A DNA stretch of 40,155 nt, taken from the NCBI GenBank assembly GCA_002687185.1, contig NYZO01000045.1:1-40155 (forward strand), given 5' to 3'. Of this stretch, positions 18,293 through 24,663 are shown piece by piece (the first letter of the stretch is position 1; each line of letters begins with the position of its first letter). The DNA is from an archaeon. GTDB taxonomy: Archaea > Nanobdellota > Nanobdellia > SCGC-AAA011-G17 > GW2011-AR20. Under the pieces are notes generated by a model. That model did no database searches, was not told the origin of the DNA, and saw only the letters and a program-made list of their open reading frames with translations. Position numbers and translations under genes: made by a program.

Positions 18293-18541
18293 TTAGATGA
18301 CCTCGCGATAGAACGGCGCATGTTTTGCTGTTTTGCTTTTTCGAAATATTTTAATGACATCTCCGGGTATAGCTTTCAACCCTTTGATTGCCGGATCATT
18401 CTTTAGAATCTTTGGTAATTGTACTGATGAAACATTATACGTTTTTAGAATTTCGCCTTTCTCTTCTTCAGTCAGTTTAAGATGCTTGGGCACTAAGACG
18501 TGCTTAACTGTCTCGATTTTGACTGGTTGCTTTTTCTTCAT
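18293..18541 (-). CDS. rpoH: RNA polymerase subunit H
   Basis: RpoH is the archaeal counterpart of the C-terminal domain of eukaryotic Rpb5. The 82-residue chain contains HVLVPKHLKLTEEEKGEIL, then a variable stretch, then GDVIKIFRKSKTA and YREVI, all standard. I chose the ATG at 18541. The open frame runs on to 18634, but that extension would lie inside the tRNA-Lys gene and has no similarity to RpoH. It is the first protein gene of the polymerase operon, and only 20 bases part its ATG from the tRNA-Lys 3' end. Confidence 0.94.
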   Translation of the reverse strand: MKKKQPVKIETVKHVLVPKHLKLTEEEKGEILKTYNVSSVQLPKILKNDPAIKGLKAIPGDVIKIFRKSKTAKHAPFYREVI

Positions 18542-18561
18542 TTTTTGTTGTTGGTGTGGTG

Positions 18562-18650
18562 TGGGCCGGACGGGACTTTCAACGGACGTTTTTGAACCCG
18601 CGACACCCAGGTTAAAAGCCTGATGCTCTACCAAGCTGAGCTACCGGCCC
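18562..18650 (-). tRNA. tRNA-Lys (anticodon UUU) with a 15-base T-loop intron
   Basis: The acceptor stem GGGCCGG/CCGGCCC is perfect, with discriminator A. D-stem GCTC/GAGC and anticodon stem TCAGG/CCTGG are perfect, and the loop CTTTTAA gives anticodon TTT. The T-stem is GCGGG/CCCGT. The T-loop is 22 bases instead of 7. Taking out 15 bases leaves TTCAAAT, the same loop as in tRNA-Val and tRNA-Gly of this window, and a mature length of 74 with the discriminator. CCA is not encoded. It lies three bases after tRNA-Asp and 20 bases before the rpoH ATG, so it is probably co-transcribed with both. Confidence 0.9.
18576..18590 (-). other. Probable BHB intron in the tRNA-Lys T-loop (59/60)
   Basis: The loop folds as UUCA, bulge AAA, a small AC-GUCC-GU hairpin, UGAA, bulge AGU, with the T-stem stacked directly below. 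This gives a 4-bp central helix (UUCA/UGAA) between two 3-base bulges, the substrate of archaeal splicing endonuclease. Cutting after the second base of each bulge removes 15 bases and leaves TTCAAAT. Sequence alone also allows cuts shifted by one to three bases, leaving TTCAAGT. Confidence 0.72.
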
Positions 18651-18653
18651 AAA

Positions 18654-18746
18654 CGCCCTAGCCGGGAATTGAACCCGGGTCACAGCCTCGACAGGGCCGT
18701 ATGATTGGTCAAAGCATTGCTTTTTGAACCACTACACTACTAGGGC
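18654..18746 (-). tRNA. tRNA-Asp (anticodon GUC) with a 20-base D-loop intron
   Basis: The acceptor stem GCCCTAG/CTAGGGC is perfect, with discriminator G. The anticodon stem CGGCC/GGCTG has one G-T pair, and the loop CTGTCGA gives anticodon GTC. The T-arm is CCGGG-TTCAATT-CCCGG. The D-arm is 20 bases too long. After removal of the insert it reads GTGTAGTGGTTCATCATAC, close to ordinary archaeal tRNA-Asp, and the mature length is 73 with the discriminator. CCA is not encoded. Only TTT parts it from tRNA-Lys. A TATA box about 35 bases upstream probably serves both tRNAs and the polymerase operon. Confidence 0.9.
18705..18724 (-). other. Probable BHB intron in the tRNA-Asp D-loop
   Basis: The region folds as GGUU, bulge CAA, a hairpin of five pairs (AAAGC-AAU-GCUUU), GACC, bulge AAU. 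GGUU/GACC is a 4-bp central helix, with one U-G pair, between two 3-base bulges. Cutting after the second base of each bulge removes exactly 20 bases and restores a normal D-loop, at about position 21/22. The exon-side helix is not directly stacked, so this is a relaxed BHB. Confidence 0.72.
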
Positions 18747-18780
18747 AATATTACTTATTTTGTCTAGATACTTCTGGCAG

Positions 18781-18790
18781 ATTATATAAT
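18781..18790 (-). promoter_or_regulatory. TATA box of the tRNA-Asp/tRNA-Lys/rpo transcript
   Basis: ATTATATAAT lies about 35 bases upstream of the tRNA-Asp 5' end, which puts the transcription start about 10 bases before the tRNA. No other strong TATA box is visible between here and rpoH. The box is a palindrome, so direction is inferred from the downstream genes. Confidence 0.55.
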
Positions 18791-18905
18791 GCCTTCTAGA
18801 AAAATAACCGTTTACCACGACCGAAATGGTTAAGTAGTTCTATTTAAAGTTTTTGGTGTTTCGGTGTTTTTGCTCAAAACCTAAATTAGCTCTTTTTTCC
18901 ATTTT

Positions 18906-19424
18906 TCAGCCATTTTTCGTGATTTTTTCAAGCTTAATCTTACACACGTTCGGCCTTGTTAGTAGGAACGCTGAAACGGTTAGTAGTACTCCTGACAAAA
19001 TTTGTATCTCAATCCCATACAATGGCAAACTTGATAGACTGGCGGTGACTCCAAAGAATCCTAAGAACGCTGGAAACAGACCTACAAAACAGCTTGGGCA
19101 CGCTCCAGCAAGCAGCCCTCCAAACACTCCAATCCCTGCTATGCCTCCTTGTTTCTGGATGCTAGTTATTTGTTTTAGTTCCTTGTATTTGATGACTACA
19201 AGTGATACGTTAAGTGCCACAAGGAGTGCTGTAATCAAGCTAAATGCTACGAACGGTATTACAATCCACAAATTATTTTGAAAGAGCGTCGGTATGGTCA
19301 CATATATTTGGTTGATGATTGTATTAATACCAATATAAGCGAAAAAAACAAAAAAAAAAAGATAAACATACGGTTTTGTTATGGTCGCCTGTTTTATTTT
19401 ATTCAACCGTTGTGTGTTTATCAT
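18906..19424 (-). CDS. Membrane protein with CPSC motif
   Basis: This 172-residue protein has four hydrophobic segments (about residues 20-40, 50-76, 93-125 and 135-157). In the third, AGACPSCFVGLFPAFLG carries a C-x-x-C pair in a glycine-rich setting, as in membrane thiol-redox or metal-handling proteins. I cannot name the family. It starts 20 bases after the stop of the DsbA-like gene, on the same strand, so the two are probably one operon. Passing electrons to or from the DsbA-like protein is an inference from the CxxC and the pairing. Confidence 0.66.
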   Translation of the reverse strand: MINTQRLNKIKQATITKPYVYLFFFVFFAYIGINTIINQIYVTIPTLFQNNLWIVIPFVAFSLITALLVALNVSLVVIKYKELKQITSIQKQGGIAGIGVFGGLLAGACPSCFVGLFPAFLGFFGVTASLSSLPLYGIEIQILSGVLLTVSAFLLTRPNVCKIKLEKITKNG

Positions 19425-19444
19425 CTTTTTTCATTTAAAAAAAA

Positions 19445-20284
19445 CTAAGCTAGGGCTTTTATAGCCGCGTCTAGTTGTGCGAATGGCACAGCTCCAGATA
19501 CAGTTTGGGTTTCTCCATTGTCGTTGTTTAATACAACAAAGTAGGGTGTCCCTCGTCCGCCTGCAGCTGTTGCTTTGCCTAGGTCTGCACTAACTTTCCC
19601 TGCTGCCTCATCTGTATCAAGACATTTATTGAACTCTCCTGTATCAAGGCTTAGGTCAGCTGCATATTTTTTCAGGCTTGCAATATCAAGTGCGTGTTGG
19701 TTTGCAAACAACATGTCGTGGTATTCAAAGAATTTGTCTTGCCTGTTTGCACACTCTGATGCTTCGGCCGCTTTTTGTGCAAGCGGGTGGATGCTGTTCA
19801 GCGGAAAGTGCAGGTACGCAAAATTGACTTTACCGTCTTTGAAATCTTGGCTATTTTTGAGTTCGGTTACTGCCCCTGAGAACGCTCTCTCACAGAACGG
19901 ACATTGAAAATCTGAGAACTCGACCACTGTTATCGGCGCGTCTTTGTCTCCTAGTATCGGGTCTGTATCTCCAAGCGACAATGTTATTGTTGGGCTTGGC
20001 GGGGGCGGTGTGTTCCCTGCTGCCGGCGGTGCTTGTGGCGGCGTTACTGCCCCTCCTGTTGCTCCGCTGTCTGCTCCATCGCCACGTCCGAACCCTCCGG
20101 TAAAGACTGAGACGACTAATAGTATTCCAAGTACAACTGCAGCACCTTTCCACATGCTTGATTTGCTCATTGTAATAGTTTCTTCTTTAGGATGTGTTGG
20201 TCCTTGATGATGTGGTCCTGGTGTAGGATGAGTAGGCGTTATTGGTTCAGTTGTTGTTGTTGTTTCTGGTTTTGTTTCTTCCAT
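19445..20284 (-). CDS. Membrane-anchored DsbA-like thiol oxidoreductase
   Basis: The 279-residue protein has a Pro/Thr-rich cytoplasmic tail (about 45 residues), one membrane anchor (WKGAAVVLGILLVVSVFTGG) and a low-complexity Gly/Pro linker. A thioredoxin-fold domain of the DsbA/thioredoxin_4 type follows outside the cell. The active site is CPFC in VVEFSDFQCPFCERAF near residue 128. RGTPYFVVLNND near the C-terminus gives the cis-Pro loop. Such proteins form or isomerise disulfides in exported proteins. A clear Shine-Dalgarno GGAGGA lies 8 bases before the ATG, unlike most genes here. The next gene downstream has a membrane CPSC motif. Confidence 0.87.
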   Translation of the reverse strand: MEETKPETTTTTEPITPTHPTPGPHHQGPTHPKEETITMSKSSMWKGAAVVLGILLVVSVFTGGFGRGDGADSGATGGAVTPPQAPPAAGNTPPPPSPTITLSLGDTDPILGDKDAPITVVEFSDFQCPFCERAFSGAVTELKNSQDFKDGKVNFAYLHFPLNSIHPLAQKAAEASECANRQDKFFEYHDMLFANQHALDIASLKKYAADLSLDTGEFNKCLDTDEAAGKVSADLGKATAAGGRGTPYFVVLNNDNGETQTVSGAVPFAQLDAAIKALA

Positions 20285-20290
20285 CTTTTT

Positions 20291-20296
20291 TTCCTC
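20291..20296 (-). promoter_or_regulatory. Shine-Dalgarno site of the DsbA-like gene
   Basis: GGAGGA on the minus strand lies about 6-8 bases before the ATG at 20284. It is preceded by a TATA-like AATATAAAAT near 20306-20315. Few genes in the window have such a site, which fixes this start. Confidence 0.6.
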
Positions 20297-20371
20297 CGTA
20301 AATTATTTTATATTAATTCGTTTTAATCACGCAAATTTTCTTTATTAATATTTATGTACTGTATAGTACAT

Positions 20372-20752
20372 CTATTCTTTTTGTCGTTTGTAGTCTATTG
20401 TCCATTTGTCTGGTTTTTGCAAGAATATACTAAATGTTGCGAGTGCGAGTCCTGCGTCTCTTATTCCAATATCGTTATATCCAACACTTATTGCTATTCC
20501 TAAAATATGTATACTAAGGATAAGTGCTACAAATCTGGTTAAGAATCCTAGTAATAATAATAGTCCTAATACGATTTCAGATATTGCGTTTGTAATGATT
20601 ATTGTTGTAGGTTCAATTGGTAGTATAGATATCCATTGTGGTAGGAACCCAAGCCATGTTTGCGGGAATAGTAGTTGATTGATTCCAAACCAAAGTATTA
20701 CTAGACTCATGCTGATTCTAATTAAGGTTGGTGCTGCCTCTTTTAGTTGCAT
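20372..20752 (-). CDS. DoxX-like membrane protein
   Basis: The 126-residue protein has four hydrophobic helices and the DoxX family pattern: RISMSLVILWFGINQLLFP in helix 1, a GFLPQW loop, ISEIVLGLLLLLGFLTRFVAL in helices 2-3, and RDAGLALATFSIFL in helix 4. DoxX-like proteins are found with thiol and quinone redox systems, but their own chemistry is mostly unknown. It lies 88 bases upstream of the DsbA-like gene on the same strand, in keeping with a membrane redox cluster. Helix count and motifs are seen; function is inference. Confidence 0.8.
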   Translation of the reverse strand: MQLKEAAPTLIRISMSLVILWFGINQLLFPQTWLGFLPQWISILPIEPTTIIITNAISEIVLGLLLLLGFLTRFVALILSIHILGIAISVGYNDIGIRDAGLALATFSIFLQKPDKWTIDYKRQKE

Positions 20753-20833
20753 ATAATAGAGTAGACTGTTTTCTTATTTAATCTTTTTTGTTGACTTGTT
20801 TTAGTACAGATTTTTTTTGGCAAAATAATAATA

Positions 20834-20843
20834 CTTATAAAAC
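20834..20843 (+). promoter_or_regulatory. TATA box of tRNA-Val
   Basis: CTTATAAAAC lies about 29 bases before the first base of tRNA-Val and fits the archaeal consensus, so the transcript starts only a few bases before the tRNA. Confidence 0.65.
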
Positions 20844-20867
20844 CACGTCTCTTAATAGATTGTATCC

Positions 20868-20940
20868 GGGCCCATGGTCTAGTGGTTATGACGTCGCCCT
20901 TACAAGGCGGATGTCGTAGGTTCAAATCCTACTGGGCCCA
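20868..20940 (+). tRNA. tRNA-Val (anticodon UAC)
   Basis: The acceptor stem GGGCCCA/TGGGCCC is perfect, with discriminator A. The D-arm is GTCTAGTGGTTATGAC. The anticodon stem TCGCC/GGCGG encloses CTTACAA, giving anticodon TAC. The T-arm is GTAGG-TTCAAAT-CCTAC. There is no intron. The next three bases are CCA, so the 3' end is encoded, unlike in the other three tRNAs here, though this may be chance. Confidence 0.95.
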
Positions 20941-20984
20941 CCATTCATATATGTGGGTATTAAAATGTTTAAATTAAGCTTCTA

Positions 20985-21362
20985 TTGTTTTTTACTACTG
21001 ATGATTTTGGCGATCCAGATAGTTTGGTGAACAAAGTTCTATTGGAATCTAAGCTCCATGATTTCGTGGTTGATACACATTTTTTTCTTCGTAATTTCAA
21101 GACGTATTTAAGAGAGACTGCCTTCTCTTATGCTATGGTTATTATAGATTCGAAAGGTGTTGCAAACGTAGATGAATATATCCATGTTTCAAGATACCAT
21201 CACCCTATGGCACCTATTATTGTATTAACAGACACTATTGGTTCGGACCCATCCATTACTTATTGTCTTCGGTCTGAAGCGCCTGACATTTTGATGGATT
21301 TAATTAGAGAAAAATATCCTGCTGAAAAAGATCGAGGGTACTCTTCTTATGCCATTTATTAG
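20985..21362 (+). CDS. Hypothetical protein, possibly receiver-like
   Basis: The frame opens with TTG and codes for 125 residues; no in-frame ATG lies near the 5' end, so the start is uncertain. The middle, AFSYAMVIIDSK followed by APIIVLTDTIGSD, has the strand-helix-strand layout of a response-regulator receiver domain, with an Asp in the third strand. The usual acidic pair and conserved Lys are not evident, so this is weak. TTTAAATT lies near 20968-20975. I do not recognise the family with confidence. Confidence 0.45.
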   Translation: MFFTTDDFGDPDSLVNKVLLESKLHDFVVDTHFFLRNFKTYLRETAFSYAMVIIDSKGVANVDEYIHVSRYHHPMAPIIVLTDTIGSDPSITYCLRSEAPDILMDLIREKYPAEKDRGYSSYAIY

Positions 21363-21534
21363 AGGAGCGTATCTGCGAAGCATAAGCATTTCGATGTAGA
21401 ACAGAATGAAAAGCACGAGGCTTTATTACTGTAAACGAAAAAAACTCCGAAACACGCTCTATCTCCATGGTTTTATTTTCTTGGTTAAGTTATTGTTAAT
21501 ATAGTTTTTGGATTTCAAATTCTGTGGTCAAAAT

Positions 21535-22308
21535 TTATTTTTTAGTCGATTTCTTTTTGGTTGTCTTTTTCTTCTTTTTTACGGGTTTCTTTTTGGTCTT
21601 TTTTACTTTAGGTTTATCATGATTAAATATTAGGTATCCTATAAATATTAAGGCTAAAATTAATACTACACTCAACCCTGCTTTGGCACCACTTCCAATG
21701 AATGCTCCAGTGATGTTTGCCTTTGACATTATGAGTGCTCCAAGTACTCCTGCTATTGCGACGTATGCTGTTGTGTATGCTGCTAGAGAATGTTCTTTTT
21801 GCCATTTTTTTTGATCTTTTGTTTTTGTCGGGGCGTAGGTATTTCTCACTTTTTCTCCTAATTTTGTAAGAGATTTTTGTGCTTTGCTAAAAGATTTATG
21901 ATATGTTTCTCCTAATTCATTTGATATCTCACCTAGTTCGGTAACTATCTCACCCATACTCTCCTCTAGTGCATTTCCTAAATTTTCTCTAGTTTTCTTT
22001 GTTGCTGTGTAAAGTACTTCATTACCTGTTACTCGATTTTCTAGTTCTTGCAATTCTTCTGTAGTATAAGTGAGATTATCAACTTCACTTCTTGTATGTT
22101 GCATTTTATTACTCAAATAATTTAATTGAATCTGTGCTTTTGTCAAATCGTTTCTCTCTTTTTCTGATATACCTGCTAGGGTAATCATTCCTTCTAAGCC
22201 CTCTATACCATCATTAATTTGCCGATTTAACCCATCTAGGACTTCCATAGTTTGATTCCTAAACGTTTGAGAATTAATTTTCGGCGCAGCCGTTCGTTTT
22301 TTAAACAT
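21535..22308 (-). CDS. Coiled-coil protein with C-terminal membrane segments
   Basis: Residues 15-165 are a charged, mostly helical region with likely coiled coil (heptad-like runs in MEVLDGLNRQINDGIEG, TTEELQELENRV and MGEIVTELGEISNELGET). Two hydrophobic segments follow (AAYTTAYVAIAGVLGALIM and LSVVLILALIFIGYLIF). The last 30 residues are almost only Lys, Thr and Pro. The protein is probably held in the membrane by its C-terminus with the basic tail in the cytoplasm, perhaps touching nucleic acid. TATA-like ATATTAAAAT and a GAGG site lie before the ATG. I do not recognise a family; these shape features are common in archaeal structural or scaffold proteins. Confidence 0.66.
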   Translation of the reverse strand: MFKKRTAAPKINSQTFRNQTMEVLDGLNRQINDGIEGLEGMITLAGISEKERNDLTKAQIQLNYLSNKMQHTRSEVDNLTYTTEELQELENRVTGNEVLYTATKKTRENLGNALEESMGEIVTELGEISNELGETYHKSFSKAQKSLTKLGEKVRNTYAPTKTKDQKKWQKEHSLAAYTTAYVAIAGVLGALIMSKANITGAFIGSGAKAGLSVVLILALIFIGYLIFNHDKPKVKKTKKKPVKKKKKTTKKKSTKK

Positions 22309-22523
22309 TCAATCCAAACCTCTTTTTTGACCCATTTTAATATAATTAAACTCTTTAACTTTTATTTAGCGATCTAATTCAACTATAAAAATGTTTGTCA
22401 CCTCTAAGAAATAATGAAATCCATCTAACGTTTAGTTCCACGTCATAAAGATTCAGAACATTTCTTTTCGATTCGACCAAAAATAGTAAACCTTAAGAAG
22501 AATTGTTTCTCGGTAATTTGTGA

Positions 22524-22597
22524 GCGGTAGTTGTCTAATCTGGTTAGGATACGACCTTGCCAAGGTTGTGGTGCGGGTTCAAATCCCGCCTACCGCA
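22524..22597 (+). tRNA. tRNA-Gly (anticodon GCC)
   Basis: The acceptor stem GCGGTAG/CTACCGC is perfect, with discriminator A. The anticodon stem CGACC/GGTTG encloses TTGCCAA, giving anticodon GCC. The T-arm is GCGGG-TTCAAAT-CCCGC. There is no intron and no encoded CCA. A run of T follows at once and may act as the terminator. A weak TATA-like CCTTAAGAAG lies about 29 bases upstream. The gene converges on DUF655 with 10 bases between them. Confidence 0.95.
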
Positions 22598-22607
22598 TTT
22601 TTTCTAT

Positions 22608-23183
22608 TCAAGCAATCCCTGTTTCTACAAACAGTCTAAATTTATCTTCGCCTTCAATTTCAGAAATTATCCGTCTGACTATCGTTTTCTTTGGATCAGG
22701 TAACAACTTAACACGTTTGCGTATATCTTCAAAGCTACTAAATTCTTTTTCTTCTCTCTCTTCAATTATTTGCCACATATGTTTTTTCCCTATACCCGGC
22801 AGTAGTTCTAATTGATGTCGTCTTGTGTTTATTGGTTGGGCGTTATTAAAGAACGCTACAAACCGTGCACTATCTTCTTCCACTAGCTCAGTTATTACAA
22901 ACTCTAATTCTTGGTACGCTGTAGGCGTTAATTTATTGATTGGTATTTTACCAAATACGTGATGTATTTTCTCACGTTTCCCCTCGCCTGTATAGACTTT
23001 TTGATAAGGTTGTAAAAATACGTCTTTTTGCGGTACGAGCTCAAGTAAAACAAATCTATGTATGCCGATCGCTTGTGCTACTGCTGTTTTTCTGTGACTA
23101 GGCCGTGGATCGTTTGCGTAGCCGTTTGGCAGGAAGTCTAGAACTATTGCATGTTCTTCTTTTATGGTTGTGGTTGGCATCAT
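22608..23183 (-). CDS. DUF655 nucleic-acid-binding protein
   Basis: This archaeal family (COG1491) joins an OB-fold-like N-terminal part to a helix-hairpin-helix region. Seen here: EHAIVLDFLPNGYANDPRP and the basic Q-A-I-G region early, then RRHQLELLPGIGKKHMWQIIEEREEKEF, where LPGIGKK is a helix-hairpin-helix motif, and SFEDIRKRVKLLPDPKKTIVRRIISEI. I chose the ATG at 23183; the frame runs four codons further to a TTG. GAGGAAG lies just upstream. Its place downstream of eL21 and RpoF is the usual archaeal setting and suggests a link with transcription or translation; the exact role is not known. Confidence 0.87.
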   Translation of the reverse strand: MMPTTTIKEEHAIVLDFLPNGYANDPRPSHRKTAVAQAIGIHRFVLLELVPQKDVFLQPYQKVYTGEGKREKIHHVFGKIPINKLTPTAYQELEFVITELVEEDSARFVAFFNNAQPINTRRHQLELLPGIGKKHMWQIIEEREEKEFSSFEDIRKRVKLLPDPKKTIVRRIISEIEGEDKFRLFVETGIA

Positions 23184-23315
23184 TTTCTTCCTCAAAGCGC
23201 ATTTGCACTGTTATCATTAGTTTTTCCTAGGGTTTGATGATATAAAAACGTTTCTTTTTCTCATAATCTCTTTAAAAAGGCTTTATCGGCATGTTAAAAA
23301 ATAAGAATCTCGGTA

Positions 23316-23585
23316 TTATTGTTCGTCTAGGTATTCAGTTGCAGCCTTTATACTACCGTAATCAAATGCTCTTAGAAAGAAGTTTTGAGTGTTTTCTTTG
23401 ATGAAAATGGCCTGTTCTAGAGCTTTTTGAGGGCTTTCTGCAGCCATTGATTCTAATTGATTTTTAGTCGAATTATAAACTGGAGGATATATTGCCACCA
23501 TTGCTAATGATAATGTCAATCCTAACGTAACACAATATGCACCAATAATCTCTCCTAAGCTTTCAGAATTATCTTGTTTTTCCAT
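23316..23585 (-). CDS. Small membrane protein between rpoF and DUF655
   Basis: I do not recognise this 89-residue protein. It has one or two hydrophobic stretches at residues 9-32 (LGEIIGAYCVTLGLTLSLAMVAIYPP) and then a soluble helical part. It lies 18 bases after the rpoF stop and about 130 bases before DUF655, on the same strand, so it parts two genes that are usually neighbours in archaea. A membrane protein is unexpected in this operon. Confidence 0.55.
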   Translation of the reverse strand: MEKQDNSESLGEIIGAYCVTLGLTLSLAMVAIYPPVYNSTKNQLESMAAESPQKALEQAIFIKENTQNFFLRAFDYGSIKAATEYLDEQ

Positions 23586-23603
23586 GGTTTTTCTCTATTA
23601 GAA

Positions 23604-23939
23604 TTAATCGTTAACTATGGTTGCTAATTGCTTTAATTGTTCTGTTGTAAGCGATATATTTTCACCACTTAGTATTGCTTTAACACTATCTGGTTCTGTT
23701 GGTTTTAGGTCTATTAGTTTGTTTGCTTGTTTTGGCTTTAATCTTGATATATTAGCATCAAGCAATTTTTTGCGTGTTTCAACGGCATGTTTTGCGGTAT
23801 CAATTTCAAAATTGTTAAGAAATTCTAGTGTTTTTGTTGCTCTCACACCTAGTTCGTGCTCTTTTTTTATCTTTTTGAGCTTATCTTTAAGTTCAGCGTA
23901 ACTTATACTTTGTTCATCTATTACTATTGCGTCTGGCAT
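23604..23939 (-). CDS. rpoF: RNA polymerase subunit F (Rpb4-like)
   Basis: RpoF pairs with RpoE to form the stalk of archaeal RNA polymerase, which touches nascent RNA and helps open the promoter. The 111-residue chain has the Rpb4 pattern: an N-terminal strand region, ISYAELKDKLKKIKKE, then RATKTLEFLNNFEIDTAKHA, and the C-terminal HRDC-like helices with PDSVKAILSGENISLTTEQLKQLATIV. It overlaps the end of eL21 by 16 bases, and this arrangement is conserved in archaea. RpoE is not in the window. Confidence 0.88.
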   Translation of the reverse strand: MPDAIVIDEQSISYAELKDKLKKIKKEHELGVRATKTLEFLNNFEIDTAKHAVETRKKLLDANISRLKPKQANKLIDLKPTEPDSVKAILSGENISLTTEQLKQLATIVND

Positions 23940-24223
23940 TTTTGTAAGTGTATGGGGTGGATTATGAGTTTTTTCATCATTCCCCCGTCTTTTATGACGA
24001 CTTCAAAGCATCGTCCTTGCTTTTGTTTAATTGTTCCGACTTCTCCATGGAACCTTGCATGATACATTCCTTTTTGCACTGCTGTGTTAGCTTTTAGCAC
24101 TACTTTCTCTCCGCTCTCAAAAGTTTGGAAATATTGCACCATACTAATCTTTCCTCGTGTGCGTATATTCTTTTTAAATTTGCGGCGTGTCTTTCGACGT
24201 AGTCCGCCAACTCGTTGTGCCAT
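23924..24223 (-). CDS. rpl21e: Ribosomal protein eL21
   Basis: eL21 is a small, basic large-subunit protein of archaea and eukaryotes. The 99 residues show the known start (MAQRVGGLRRKTRRKF), then KISMVQYFQTFESGEKVVLKANTAVQKGMYHARFHGEVGTI, in which KGMYHARFHG is the family signature (compare KGMPHPRFHGKTG). The start lies 11 bases after the previous gene, and its end overlaps rpoF. Confidence 0.94.
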   Translation of the reverse strand: MAQRVGGLRRKTRRKFKKNIRTRGKISMVQYFQTFESGEKVVLKANTAVQKGMYHARFHGEVGTIKQKQGRCFEVVIKDGGMMKKLIIHPIHLQKCQTQ

Positions 24224-24234
24224 TTGTGTATCCT

Positions 24235-24663
24235 TTAATTAATTTGTTCTAATACTTTTGCTAATGCTTTATCCATACCAAAGAAGATGTTCGCGTTAGA
24301 ATCGTCTCCTTTAAGTTCTTTGTCGCTTAATTTTAGCACTGCATTAACAGCTTCGCCGTCTTTAGTGATTACAAGTCCTAGCGGTTCTGTTCCTGCATCT
24401 GTCATTTTCCTCATATAAGTCCCCGCCATTTTCTTAACAACTATCATTTTTGACGCTTCAACGTCTGCAAACCCTATGAGTTCAATATTTCCACCAAGTT
24501 TAATATGGTTTGGGTCTGATTGTTCATACGATGTTTGTGGTGCAGCAACTGTAGGTGTTTCATTAGCCACTTGTGGCGTGTCATTCATGTCCTGTGTTTG
24601 ATTCTGTAGATCGCTTTGATTGATCTCGTCTGTCATCTGTTCTTCGCTTTGTGTTGTTTCCAT
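24235..24663 (-). CDS. Hypothetical protein with disordered N-terminus, upstream of eL21
   Basis: The first 50 residues are low-complexity, rich in Gln, Thr, Asn and Glu, and probably disordered. Residues 53-142 form a compact domain (HIKLGGNIELIGFADVEASKMIVVKKMAGTYMRKM ... SNANIFFGMDKALAKVLEQI), whose strand-helix pattern resembles ribosome-associated HPF/RaiA-like proteins. This resemblance is only by eye. The gene lies 11 bases before eL21 and probably heads that operon, with a TATA-like TTTAAATA near 24690-24700. Its place with ribosomal genes fits a ribosome-linked role but does not prove one. Confidence 0.6.
   Translation of the reverse strand: METTQSEEQMTDEINQSDLQNQTQDMNDTPQVANETPTVAAPQTSYEQSDPNHIKLGGNIELIGFADVEASKMIVVKKMAGTYMRKMTDAGTEPLGLVITKDGEAVNAVLKLSDKELKGDDSNANIFFGMDKALAKVLEQIN

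Noticed and set aside
18542-18634. N-terminal extension of RpoH by 31 residues
   Set aside because: It lies mostly inside the tRNA-Lys gene and has no RpoH similarity; the ATG at 18541 gives the normal protein.
19890-20207. Open frames on both strands across the DsbA-like linker
   Set aside because: They are other-frame readings of the Gly/Pro-rich linker, which has few stop codons.
20941-20943. Encoded CCA as a sign of bacterial origin of tRNA-Val
   Set aside because: Three bases can match by chance, and the promoter and body of the tRNA look archaeal.
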